Part shown: positions 27,415-35,478 of the stretch, piece by piece
How the letters are laid out: each line of letters opens with the position of its first letter
Numbering within the stretch: the stretch's first letter is position 1
Assembly: GCA_963766505.1 (NCBI GenBank)
Contig: CAVYAL010000002.1
Location: forward strand, 434,001 to 498,000
Reading direction: 5' to 3'
DNA from: DATIRA01 sp963766505
Lineage (GTDB): Bacteria; Pseudomonadota; Gammaproteobacteria; Steroidobacterales; Steroidobacteraceae
DNA length: 64,000 nucleotides
Notes under the pieces: model-generated
The model's database searches: none
The model's input: only the letters and a program-made list of their open reading frames with translations
Told to the model about the DNA's origin: nothing
Position numbers and translations under genes: made by a program

Positions 27415-30400
27415 CTAGTGAAAATCCCGGGATGGCGCGCGCAGCGGGGCCAGCCAGCCGCTCAGGTCACGGATCCTGTGCACGATCAGGTGCATGACCC
27501 CGCCCTCGATCTGTAGCTGGCCGCTCACTCCCATCAGCCTCGAGCCGACCAGCGCCCTGCGCTGCCGTTCAGCGACCGCACGCCAGACGATCAGGTTCAC
27601 GTAGCCGGTCTCGTCCTCGAGCGTGACGAAAGTGACGCCCCCGGCGCTGCCGGGCCGCTGCCGGGTGATCACGAGGCCCGCGGTGCGCACGCTCGATCCG
27701 GGCGGCTGCTGGCGCAGGCGCTCGGCACTCAACAGCCCGGCAGCCTCGAGACGTGGCCGCAGCAGCGCCAGCGGATGTCGCCTGAGAGTGAACCCTGTGT
27801 GCGCATAATCGGCGACGATGTCCTCCGACTCGCCTGGGGCACGCAGCAGCGGAAGCCCCTCGGGAATGCCGGGCTCGGTGATCAGCGGCAGAGGCGGCTC
27901 GACGCCCGCGACCTGCCAGGCCGCGCGGTGCCGGTGACCTGCGAGACCCTCGAGTGCCCCGGCTGCCGCGAGGCAGCCGAGTTCCCGGCGATCCAGCGCG
28001 GCGCGGGTCGCGAGCTGCTGCGTGGTCCGGAATCCGGCTCCCGTCCGGGCCCCGAGCAGGCGCATCGCCGCACCCTCGGACAGGCCCTTGACCAGCCGCA
28101 GGCCCAGGCGCAGGGCGGGCTCGCCGTCCTCGCGCCGCTCGAGCGTGCAGTCCCATTCGCTGCTGCGCACGTCCACCGGGCGGACCTCGACACCGTGCCG
28201 GCGCGCGTCCTGAAGCAGTTGTGCAGGCGCATAGAAACCCATCGGCTGGCTGTTGATCAGCGCAGCGGCAAAGGCTGCGGGCTCGTGCCGCTTGAGCCAG
28301 GCGGAGACATAGACCAGCAGCGCGAAGCTCGCGGCATGCGACTCCGGAAAGCCGTATTCGCCGAAGCCCAGGATCTGGCGGAAGATCTGCCGTGCAAATT
28401 GCTCATCAAAGCCGCGCTCCGCCATGCCGCGGATCAATCGCTGCTCGAACGGCCCAAGTCCTCCCTTGCGCCGCCAGGCGGCCATCGCGCGCCTGAGCGA
28501 GTCCGCCTCGCCGGGTGTGAAGCCGGCTGCAACGACGGCGAGCTGCATCACCTGCTCCTGGAAGATCGGCACGCCGAGCGTGCGCTCGAGCACGCCGCGC
28601 ACCTCGGGACTGGGATAGCTCACCGGCTCGAGACCGCTGCGTCGCCGCAGGTACGGATGCACCATGTCCCCCTGGATCGGACCGGGACGGATGATCGCGA
28701 CCTCGATCACCAGGTCGTAGTAGCAGCGCGGCCTGAGGCGCGGCAGCATGGCCATCTGCGCGCGCGATTCGATCTGGAAGACGCCCATCGTGTCGGCCTC
28801 GCAGATCATCCCGTACACCGCCGGATCCTCGGCCGGCACCGTCGCCAGCGTCAGGCTGCGGCCGCGAAAGCGCTCGATCAGCCCGAACCCCCTGCGGATC
28901 GCGCTCAGCATGCCGAGACCGAGCAGGTCCACCTTGAGCAGCCCGAGCGCGTCGAGGTCGTCCTTGTCCCACTGGATCACGGTACGCTCCTGCATCGCGG
29001 CGTTCTCGACCGGCACCAGTTCCTCGAGCAGGTCACGGGCGATGACGAATCCGCCGACGTGCTGGGAAAGATGGCGCGGAAAACCGAGCAGCGCGCGGGC
29101 GAGCGCGAGCACCCTCATGAGCACCGGGCTCTGCGGATCCAGCCCGGCCTCGCGCACGCGCTCGGGATCGATCCGCGAACCGTCCCACCACTGCATCGAG
29201 CGCGCCAGTGCCGCCACCTGCAGCGGATCGAGTCCCAGCGCCCCCGCGACGTCGCGCAAGGCGCTGCGCGGGCGGTAGCAGATCACCGTCGCCGCGAGCG
29301 CCGCCCGCTGCCGGCCGTACTTCGCATAGACGTACTGGATGACTTCCTCGCGCCGCTCGTGCTCGAAATCCACGTCGATGTCGGGCGGCTCGTTGCGCTC
29401 GCGCGAGACGAAGCGCTCGAACAACAGCGACATGCGCGCGGGATCCACCTCGGTGATGCCGAGGCAGAAGCAGACCGCCGAGTTGGCCGCGGACCCGCGC
29501 CCCTGGCAGAGAATGCCGCGCGAGCGTGCGAACTCGACGATGTCGTGGACGGTGAGAAAGTACGGCTCGTAGCCGAGTTCCTCGATCAGCCCGAGTTCGT
29601 GCTCGATGAGCCGCTCGACCCTGGGCGGCGTGCCCCCGGGCCAGCGCCGGCGCTGGCCCTCGGCCGTGAGACGACGCAGCCATTGACCCGGCGTATGCCC
29701 CTCCGGCACGAGTTCGCGCGGATATTCGTAGCGCAGCTCCTCGAGCGAGAAGCTGCAGCGCCCGGCTATCTCCAGCGTCGCCGAACGCAGGCCGGGCGGA
29801 TAGAGCTCCCGTAGCCGATCGAGCGGCCGCAGGTGCCGCTCGCCGTTCGGAAAGAGCGCATAGCCCGCGCATTCGACGGTGGTACGGTGGCGGATCGCCG
29901 TGAGTACATCCTGCAACGCGCGTCTGCCGCGCGCGTGCATGTGAACGTCGCCCGCTGCAACCAGCGGCAGGTCGAGCTCGGACCCCAGCGCCTCGAGCGC
30001 CGCGAGCCGCCGTCGGTCCCGTCCGGTGGTGAGCAGTTCCACGGCGATCCATAGCCGGCCGGGAAAGACCGTGTTGAGCCAGCGGCCCTCCTCCGGGTCC
30101 GGATGCGCCGCAGGCAGCCAGAGGGCGAGACAGTCGGAAAGAGAGAGAGGGGTTAGGGGGTAGGGGGTAGGGGATAGTGAAGCGCCGGAAAATGCCTGGA
30201 CGTCCCCTCTTCCACTATCCCCTATCCCCTGTCCGCTATCCCCTGCTTCCTCCTGTCCCCTATCCCCTGCTTCCCCCGCTTCCATCGCGAAGTCGCTTCG
30301 ACGCAGCAGATACTGGCCCTTCGCTGCGGCGCGGCGGCCCCGGGTGATCAGCCGGCAGAGCTGGCCGTAGCCACGGCGATTGCTGGCAAGCAGTACGAGG

Positions 30401-30633
30401 CGCAGGCCGTCGTCGAGACGGAACTCGGCTCCGACGATGAGCTTCAGGCCATGCTCGCGTGCCGCGAGCTGCGCACGAACGACACCGGCGACCGAGCACT
30501 CGTCGGTGATCGCGAGCGCCGCGTAGCCAAGTTCTGCGGCGCGCTCGACCAGCTCCTCGGGCGCGGCGGCGCCGCGCAGGAAACTGAAATTCGATACACA
30601 GTGCAGCTCCGCGTAGTCCCCGTCCATGCGCAT
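27415..30633 (-). CDS. dnaE2: Error-prone DNA polymerase DnaE2 with an in-frame repeat insertion
   Basis: The alpha-subunit-like polymerase of the ImuA-ImuB-DnaE2 translesion system, 1072 residues. The PHP domain begins YAELHCVSNFSFLRGA; the catalytic Asp pair is in EPPDIDVDFEHERREEV; the fingers, tandem HhH and OB-fold (VRTAGLVITRQRPGSAGGVTFVTLEDETG) follow in the usual order. Residues ~117-164 are an unusual Gly/Asp/Ser- and Pro-rich insert encoded by a palindromic repeat between YLLRRSDF and LSLSDCLALWLP, so it interrupts a loop of the PHP domain without breaking the frame. It starts 9 bp after imuB, as last gene of the lexA cassette. Confidence 0.96.
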   Translation of the reverse strand: MRMDGDYAELHCVSNFSFLRGAAAPEELVERAAELGYAALAITDECSVAGVVRAQLAAREHGLKLIVGAEFRLDDGLRLVLLASNRRGYGQLCRLITRGRRAAAKGQYLLRRSDFAMEAGEAGDRGQEEAGDSGQGIGDSGRGDVQAFSGASLSPTPYPLTPLSLSDCLALWLPAAHPDPEEGRWLNTVFPGRLWIAVELLTTGRDRRRLAALEALGSELDLPLVAAGDVHMHARGRRALQDVLTAIRHRTTVECAGYALFPNGERHLRPLDRLRELYPPGLRSATLEIAGRCSFSLEELRYEYPRELVPEGHTPGQWLRRLTAEGQRRRWPGGTPPRVERLIEHELGLIEELGYEPYFLTVHDIVEFARSRGILCQGRGSAANSAVCFCLGITEVDPARMSLLFERFVSRERNEPPDIDVDFEHERREEVIQYVYAKYGRQRAALAATVICYRPRSALRDVAGALGLDPLQVAALARSMQWWDGSRIDPERVREAGLDPQSPVLMRVLALARALLGFPRHLSQHVGGFVIARDLLEELVPVENAAMQERTVIQWDKDDLDALGLLKVDLLGLGMLSAIRRGFGLIERFRGRSLTLATVPAEDPAVYGMICEADTMGVFQIESRAQMAMLPRLRPRCYYDLVIEVAIIRPGPIQGDMVHPYLRRRSGLEPVSYPSPEVRGVLERTLGVPIFQEQVMQLAVVAAGFTPGEADSLRRAMAAWRRKGGLGPFEQRLIRGMAERGFDEQFARQIFRQILGFGEYGFPESHAASFALLVYVSAWLKRHEPAAFAAALINSQPMGFYAPAQLLQDARRHGVEVRPVDVRSSEWDCTLERREDGEPALRLGLRLVKGLSEGAAMRLLGARTGAGFRTTQQLATRAALDRRELGCLAAAGALEGLAGHRHRAAWQVAGVEPPLPLITEPGIPEGLPLLRAPGESEDIVADYAHTGFTLRRHPLALLRPRLEAAGLLSAERLRQQPPGSSVRTAGLVITRQRPGSAGGVTFVTLEDETGYVNLIVWRAVAERQRRALVGSRLMGVSGQLQIEGGVMHLIVHRIRDLSGWLAPLRAPSRDFH
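30149..30277. repeat. Intragenic palindromic G-rich/C-rich repeat inside dnaE2
   Basis: A left arm of tandem GGGGGTAG-like units (30149-30179) ends in GGGGATAGTG. A right arm of tandem CTATCCCC/CTGTCCCC units begins with CACTATCCCC at 30213 and runs to ~30277. The arms can pair over some 20 bp or more around a ~33-nt loop. The right arm has extra copies, so the element looks like a run of short tandem units flanking a core. It is read through in frame by dnaE2. Confidence 0.8.
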
Positions 30634-30642
30634 CGCCCCGCA

Positions 30643-32199
30643 TCAGCCGAAGACGCCCTGCAGGAACCAGCGACCGCCCGGACCGCGCTCGCGGTATACC
30701 CACAGGCGCACGCCGGCCGGGTTGCGCGCGACGTAGTAATCGCGCGTCACGTCGCGACCGTCCCACCAGCCCGACTCGATGCGCTCGGGTCCTTCCTCGA
30801 GCACGAGCTCGCCCCCGAAGCCCGGTCGTGTGCCCGGCAGAAGCTGCGACTCACCGAGGAGCCACAGCGGACGGGCGCCATGGAATGCGCCGGGCTGCTG
30901 CAGCGACTCGCCGCGACCTTGCCGCTTCGGCTTCATGGTGCTGGATTGCGCGATCACCGGTTCGATGAGCCGCCAGGCCGACTCCGGCCGATGCTCGGCG
31001 ACGGGACTCAGGCTCTGCACCGCATCCACGCCCAACCGTGCACGAAGACGCTCGACCAGCCGCAGCGCGCCGCAGCCTGGCGCAGCATGCCCGGCCTCCC
31101 GGAACAGAACCGCAGTCTCGCCCCGGGCTGGATTCAACGGACCGCTGCGCAACTGCAGCGCATGCACGGGCCCGGGCAAGGCAAGCTGCAGCAGGCGCTC
31201 GTGCAGCAGCACGACCATGTCCTCGTGCTGTGCCGTCACCTGCGCAAAGTGCAGCGACAGCCGCGTGGCGGGCGCGGCGCGGTGCCGCAACCGGAACTCG
31301 AGTGATTGAATCGCGCAGCCGCGTTGCCGCAGAAAATCACAGAGTTCCACGAGCATCTTCGAGGTTGCGGATTCGAGCCGGTCCACGTCGCCGACCTCGG
31401 GTTCCAGCTCGCGCACGGTACGGAAACGTTCGCGCGCTGCAAACGCCGATCGCGGGTCGGGCAGACGGCCGGTGGCGCGGTCGAGCATCTGCAGCATCTG
31501 CGGACCCAGCCGCCGCGCGAAACCGTCCCGCGGCAGGCGCATGCAGTCGCCGAGCGTTCGCACACCCATGTTGCCGAGCAACTCCAGGCTGCGTTGCGGC
31601 CAGCGCGTGCAGGCTAACGGCAGCGCCGCAAGACGGCCCACGAGGCTGTCCGGTCGGCGCAGCCGGGTTTCGACTCCCGCGTACGCGAACCACAGCGAAG
31701 CGAGCGGCGCCGGTGTCAGGGCCAGCGAAGGACTCAGCCCTGCCGCCCGCAGCTCGGCACGCATGCGTTCGAGCAGCGCCGCGACGCCGCCGAACAGTCG
31801 CAGGCTGCCGCGCAACTCGAGCAGCACGGCATCGGGCCGCTCGAGACTCGCCCGCGACGTGAACCCAAGCGCCCACTCGGCGAGGGCCTCCAGCAGTTCA
31901 CGCTCGCGACGTTCGGCACGCGCCTGCACCTCGAGTTCCGGCAACAGCGCCAGTGCGGAATTGAGCGCCATGCCTGCGTGGATGCCCGCGCGCGCAGCGG
32001 GAACGTTGCAGGCGCAGACGATCCTGCTGCCACGCTGCTGGTCCACGATGGCGAGCGGTGACGCGGCCTGCTCAAGTGGCCGCCCTGCAGGGCGGCCACT
32101 GCGCCGCAGCATGCTGCCCGCCTCACCGAGAGATTCCAGCATCAGCTGCGGCAGGTGGACGGCGAGCCAGAGCTCGCGTTGCGCCGCCGTGGCTCGCAT
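30643..32199 (-). CDS. imuB: ImuB, catalytically dead Y-family polymerase homologue
   Basis: A protein of ~518 residues with the Y-family fold but without the catalytic acidic residues: the palm strand reads VLLELRGSLRLFGG where active enzymes have the DE pair. ImuB acts as the hub that links DnaE2 to the sliding clamp. Typical features are WLAVHLPQLMLESL at the start, the HhH region (LGNMGVRTLGDCMRLPRDGFARRLG) and the C-terminal RVWVYRERGPGGRWFLQGVFG-like end (here RLWVYRERG). The start at 32199 gives the usual N-terminus; a GTG at 32328, overlapping the imuA stop (GTGA), would add 43 low-complexity residues. Confidence 0.9.
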   Translation of the reverse strand: MRATAAQRELWLAVHLPQLMLESLGEAGSMLRRSGRPAGRPLEQAASPLAIVDQQRGSRIVCACNVPAARAGIHAGMALNSALALLPELEVQARAERRERELLEALAEWALGFTSRASLERPDAVLLELRGSLRLFGGVAALLERMRAELRAAGLSPSLALTPAPLASLWFAYAGVETRLRRPDSLVGRLAALPLACTRWPQRSLELLGNMGVRTLGDCMRLPRDGFARRLGPQMLQMLDRATGRLPDPRSAFAARERFRTVRELEPEVGDVDRLESATSKMLVELCDFLRQRGCAIQSLEFRLRHRAAPATRLSLHFAQVTAQHEDMVVLLHERLLQLALPGPVHALQLRSGPLNPARGETAVLFREAGHAAPGCGALRLVERLRARLGVDAVQSLSPVAEHRPESAWRLIEPVIAQSSTMKPKRQGRGESLQQPGAFHGARPLWLLGESQLLPGTRPGFGGELVLEEGPERIESGWWDGRDVTRDYYVARNPAGVRLWVYRERGPGGRWFLQGVFG

Positions 32200-32324
32200 C
32201 CGGCAGTCGTCGCCGGGCCGGGAACCGGCGTCGCCTGCAGGGCGGGACCCGGTCTGCATACGCGCCGATTCCAGGCGCAGGGCGCCCTTGGCTGCGGCGC
32301 GGCGCTTTCCAGCAAGCGGCGCAG

Positions 32325-32975
32325 TCACCGCACGTTCCCGGACATCGCATCCGCTGGATCCGGCAACCGGCCCATCTGCAGGCTCACCGGGCGACCGCCA
32401 CGGCTCTTCAGGACGTGAACGGTGAGCCCGCCGTGGTCCGCTTCGAGCACCAGGCGCAGCACGGCTGGCGAAGGCTCGCGGGCCCTGCTGCTGCGCCTGA
32501 ACAGCACCGCCAGGCAGCACGACTGCTCTGCGGCCAGCTGCAGTCGACGCAGCACCGGCAAGTCGTCCGAGCTCGACCAGGCGAGCACGATACTGCAGGC
32601 ACCCGAACGCAGGGCCTGTTCCATGGCCCACTCGGCCGGCTGTGCGCGGATCAGCAGCACCCGCTGCACGTCGATGTGGCAGGCAGCGAGCGCGGGTGCG
32701 TAGGGCTGGTAAGGAGGCGAGACCCAGGCGAGCCAGCCCTCCGCTGCTTCGTCAGCGCACAGCGAGGCGAGCGCCGGTACGAGCAGGCTCAGCTCGCCGA
32801 TGCCGTGATGGTCGGTGAGGATCTCTATGAGGCCCCGGCGGGGCCAGCCGCCGCCCGGCAGGCAACGGTCGAGCATCACGAATCCCGTGGGCAGTCCGGG
32901 CGGCTGCGTGCCCGTGTCCTGTTCCCGCGCCAGCCAGAGCGCGGGATGGCGCAGCAGATCCTCGAATGAAGACAT
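32325..32975 (-). CDS. imuA: ImuA, RecA-like translesion accessory protein
   Basis: A protein of 216 residues with a RecA-like fold: LPTGFVMLDRCLPGGGWPRRGLIEILTDHHGIGELSLLVPAL, then WVSPPYQPYAPALAACHIDVQRVLLI. The Walker A region is degenerate, as usual in ImuA/SulA-like members. It helps regulate ImuB-DnaE2 mutagenesis. It starts 24 bp after lexA and is followed by imuB. The LexA boxes in front of lexA are the only ones I see, so induction is probably through the common transcript. Confidence 0.9.
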   Translation of the reverse strand: MSSFEDLLRHPALWLAREQDTGTQPPGLPTGFVMLDRCLPGGGWPRRGLIEILTDHHGIGELSLLVPALASLCADEAAEGWLAWVSPPYQPYAPALAACHIDVQRVLLIRAQPAEWAMEQALRSGACSIVLAWSSSDDLPVLRRLQLAAEQSCCLAVLFRRSSRAREPSPAVLRLVLEADHGGLTVHVLKSRGGRPVSLQMGRLPDPADAMSGNVR

Positions 32976-32999
32976 GGCGTGGGGCGGAATGCGGCGTGG

Positions 33000-33617
33000 T
33001 CAATGCCGGGGGGCCATCTGCCGGAGGACGCCGACCACCACGCCCTCGATGATCAGCGACTCCTCCTTGAGGTCGACGCGCAGGGGTTCGAATTCCTCGT
33101 TCTCGGGCAGCAGCCAGACGATGGAACCCTCCTGGCGGTAACGCTTCACCGTGACCTCGTTCTCGAGGCGTGCGACGACGATCTGCCGGTTGCGTACCTC
33201 CGGCGTGCGATGCACGGCGACCAGGTCACCGTCGAGGATGCCGGCATTGCGCATGCTCATGCCGCGTACCTTCAGCAGGTAATGCGGACGCGGCTGGAAG
33301 ATCTGCGGATCGACCTGGTAGTGGGCCTCGATGTTCTCCTCGGCGAGGATCGGCCTGCCGGCGGCAACGCGGCCGATCAGCGGCAGTCCGAGCTGGTCGC
33401 GAATCGCATCCCTGAGCTGGATGCCTCGCGAGGCGCCGGGCCGCAGCTCGAGGACGCCCTTGCGCTGCAGCGCACGCAGGTGCTCCTCGGCTGCGTTGGC
33501 AGAGCGGAAACCGAGTGCCTCGGCGATCTCTGCACGGGTGGGCGGCAGCCCCCGCTCGTGCAACGAGTCCTGTATGAAACGCAGTACCTGGCGCTGACGT
33601 GGCGTGAGTTCGTCCAT
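33000..33617 (-). CDS. lexA: SOS repressor LexA
   Basis: A protein of 205 residues. The N-terminal winged helix starts MDELTPRQRQVLRFIQDSL. The self-cleavage site is Ala86-Gly87 (GRVAAGRP). The catalytic pair is Ser121 (RGMSM) and Lys158 (TVKRY), each two positions later than in E. coli. RecA filaments trigger cleavage after DNA damage. The start at 33617 is chosen because it matches the family N-terminus and lies just behind two LexA boxes. It is the first gene of lexA-imuA-imuB-dnaE2. Confidence 0.97.
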   Translation of the reverse strand: MDELTPRQRQVLRFIQDSLHERGLPPTRAEIAEALGFRSANAAEEHLRALQRKGVLELRPGASRGIQLRDAIRDQLGLPLIGRVAAGRPILAEENIEAHYQVDPQIFQPRPHYLLKVRGMSMRNAGILDGDLVAVHRTPEVRNRQIVVARLENEVTVKRYRQEGSIVWLLPENEEFEPLRVDLKEESLIIEGVVVGVLRQMAPRH

Positions 33618-33626
33618 CGGGCATCC

Positions 33627-33642
33627 CTGTATGGATATACAT
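33627..33642. promoter_or_regulatory. LexA box, proximal, one mismatch
   Basis: CTGT-N8-ACAT (33627-33642), one base off the CTGT-N8-ACAG consensus. It lies between the lexA start codon and the perfect box. Confidence 0.6.
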
Positions 33643-33645
33643 GTA

Positions 33646-33661
33646 CTGTTTTTATATACAG
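33646..33661. promoter_or_regulatory. LexA box, perfect
   Basis: CTGT-N8-ACAG with an AT-rich centre (33646-33661); flanking A and T extend the symmetry. It overlaps the lexA -10 box, so LexA bound here would block transcription of the SOS cassette. Confidence 0.9.
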
Positions 33662-33679
33662 TCCTCTCGGTCAAGGCAA
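33651..33679 (-). promoter_or_regulatory. sigma70-type promoter of lexA
   Basis: On the minus strand TTGCCT (33674-33679) and TATAAA (33651-33656) are 17 bp apart. The -10 lies inside the perfect LexA box. Confidence 0.65.
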
Positions 33680-33720
33680 GCGCCACGTAAGGTTTTGCCC
33701 GGCCGCGGGACTACCATCAC

Positions 33721-34260
33721 ATGGATACCGCCCTTCCCACCGATGCCGTGGCCCTACCCCGCCTCGAAGCGCGCTTCCAGCAACTGCTGGAACAGTACCG
33801 GGCTCCTCTGGCCCGGCTGGTCGCCGCCTACGAGCGCGAGCCGACTGAACGCCAGGATCTCCTGCAGGACATCTGGCTCGCCCTCTGGAAGGCCCTGCCC
33901 ACCTTCCGCGGCGACTGCAGTGAGCGAACCTTCGTCTACCGGGTCGCACACAACCGCGCGATCACCCACGCCAGTCGGCGACGCCTTCCCGCCGCGCCGC
34001 TCGAGGACGCCTTAGACATCCCGCAACCCGGGGCCGACGTCGAGCAGCACGTCGACGCAAACCGTCGGCGCGCGCTGCTGCTCGCCGCAATACGCGACCT
34101 GCCCCTGATCCAGCGCGAGGTCGTGACGCTGAGCCTCGAGAGCCTCAGCGGTCGCGAGATCGCCGAAATACTCGGCATCACCGAGAACAACGTGGCGGTA
34201 CGCCTGAGCCGCGCCCGCGCAGCGCTTTCCACAGTCATCAAGCCGGAGGTACGACGATGA
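33721..34260 (+). CDS. RNA polymerase sigma factor, ECF type
   Basis: A protein of 179 residues. Region 2 contains DLLQDIWLALWKALPTFRGDCSERTFVYRVAHNRAITHASRR; region 4 contains LPLIQREVVTLSLESLSGREIAEILGITENNVAVRLSRARAAL. It is divergent from lexA with only ~60 bp between the LexA boxes and its ATG. Its stop overlaps the ATG of a four-helix membrane protein, the usual place for an anti-sigma factor. The promoter class it reads cannot be told from this sequence. Confidence 0.9.
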   Translation: MDTALPTDAVALPRLEARFQQLLEQYRAPLARLVAAYEREPTERQDLLQDIWLALWKALPTFRGDCSERTFVYRVAHNRAITHASRRRLPAAPLEDALDIPQPGADVEQHVDANRRRALLLAAIRDLPLIQREVVTLSLESLSGREIAEILGITENNVAVRLSRARAALSTVIKPEVRR

Positions 34261-34856
34261 GCGACGCAGTCAACTGGGACACGCTGACGCAGATCTGGCT
34301 CGGAAGCGAACAAGATGCGGCGCCGGACGACCCGCACGACATCCGTCGCCGGGTCCGGTCCGAGAGCCGGCGCATGCTGCTCGGCACGCTGCTCGAGTAC
34401 GCCGTCGGCCTTGCGCTGGTGTGCCTGGCCGCGTGGACGCTGGCCACGGACAAGAGCCTTCCAAGCTTCGTCTGGGGATTCGCGCTGCTGTGGTTCACGG
34501 CCACCGCGCTGCAGTTCTCGAGTTCCAACCGCCGGGGTCTGTGGGAACCGGCAGGACACAGCACGCGCGACTATCTCGCACTCGCACGCGAAAGACTGCT
34601 GCGACGGCGTCTTGCGCTGCGCTTCGCCTGGCTGCTCTACGCGCTCGAGGTGCTGTTCCTGCTGGCCTGGTATCCGGCGTCGTGGTTCTTCTGGCCGGAG
34701 GAGTTCTGGCCGCTGATCGAGCGCACACCCCAGGTCATCGGTGCCCTCGCCCTGGTGACCCTGGCGATTGTCGGCTGGTCGGTCCACGTCTCTCAGCGGA
34801 TCCGGATCGAGGGAGCCGGTCTCGCCCGTCTGCAGCAGGAGCTCGAGCCGGGCTGA
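34257..34856 (+). CDS. Four-helix membrane protein, partner of the sigma factor
   Basis: A protein of 199 residues that I do not recognise. It has a soluble N-terminal segment (~1-40) and about four membrane helices (~42-62, 68-88, 122-146, 160-180), with a charged loop RDYLALARERLLRRRLALRF in the middle. It is translationally coupled (ATGA) to the ECF sigma gene. The location suggests an anti-sigma factor or a membrane sensor, but no zinc-binding anti-sigma motif (HxxxCxxC) is present, so the role is inferred only from position. Confidence 0.75.
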   Translation: MSDAVNWDTLTQIWLGSEQDAAPDDPHDIRRRVRSESRRMLLGTLLEYAVGLALVCLAAWTLATDKSLPSFVWGFALLWFTATALQFSSSNRRGLWEPAGHSTRDYLALARERLLRRRLALRFAWLLYALEVLFLLAWYPASWFFWPEEFWPLIERTPQVIGALALVTLAIVGWSVHVSQRIRIEGAGLARLQQELEPG

Positions 34857-35061
34857 CAGTGGCCGGCCCGGCGCGGTCCACGCGACCGGACGCGGAATTT
34901 CGGGCATGACCTCCCGGCTGTCTTTATGGGCGGCGGCTCATCGGGTAGCATCGCCTATTCGACTGCGGTGAGTGCCTCGCCCCGAAGGCGCTGCGCCGCT
35001 GCAGGTCGAGGGCTTGCCACAGGCTTGCGCGACTCATCCAACCCACCGAGGAATGACACAC

Positions 35062-35382
35062 ATGAAGAATGCCATCGTTAGGACGCTGACCATCGGTACC
35101 GCCGCACTGATCGTTGCGACGGCCTCTGGCTGCGCGAACCAGGACCTGGTCGCCCGTATCGACGCCGCCGACGCAGCCGCCAAGGCTGCCGCACAGGACG
35201 CGGCCGCTGCCCGGGCTGCGGCCGACGCCGCCGCTGCCGCCGCTTCCACGGCCGGCAATACTGCGACCTCCGCCCAGAACACGGCCAACCAGGCCTTGCA
35301 GGCCGCGCAGGCCTCCCAGGCGTGCTGCGATGCCACGAACGAGAAGATCGACCGCGCGTTCCGCAAGTCGATGGGCAAGTAA
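35062..35382 (+). CDS. Lpp/OprI-like outer membrane lipoprotein with C-terminal Lys
   Basis: A lipoprotein of 106 residues: signal peptide with lipobox ASGC (lipidated Cys24), then a long Ala-rich helical part (residues ~30-85, heptad-like AADAAAKAAAQDAAAARAAA) that should form a coiled-coil trimer like Lpp and OprI. The protein ends RKSMGK: the C-terminal Lys is the residue that L,D-transpeptidases join to peptidoglycan in E. coli Lpp. A Cys-Cys pair (88-89) near the end is unusual for this class. The ATG at 35062 sits behind GAGGAA. A strong terminator follows, and a convergent L,D-transpeptidase lies just beyond it. Confidence 0.85.
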   Translation: MKNAIVRTLTIGTAALIVATASGCANQDLVARIDAADAAAKAAAQDAAAARAAADAAAAAASTAGNTATSAQNTANQALQAAQASQACCDATNEKIDRAFRKSMGK

Positions 35383-35414
35383 ACAGCGCCCGGAATCAGA
35401 TCGCTTCGAACAGG

Positions 35415-35443
35415 GCGCCGCGGGAAACCGCGGCGCTTTTTTT
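35415..35443 (+). terminator. Rho-independent terminator of the Lpp-like gene
   Basis: GCGCCGCGG (35415-35423), GAAA loop, CCGCGGCGC (35428-35436), then seven T residues. A strong, canonical terminator. Confidence 0.93.
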
Positions 35444-35444
35444 A

Positions 35445-35465
35445 CAGTGCGGCCCGGCCGCACTG
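35445..35465. repeat. Perfect inverted repeat behind the terminator
   Basis: CAGTGCGGCC (35445-35454) and GGCCGCACTG (35456-35465) around a single C. It lies 13 bp from the end of the convergent L,D-transpeptidase gene and may end the transcript from that side, although no T run follows on the minus strand. Confidence 0.6.
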
Positions 35466-35478
35466 CGCGCCCGACCGC

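Noticed and set aside
30149..30277. A CRISPR array, suggested by the repeated CTATCCCC units
   Set aside because: Units are 7-8 bp long with no spacers of uniform size, sit inside a coding frame, and no cas gene is near.
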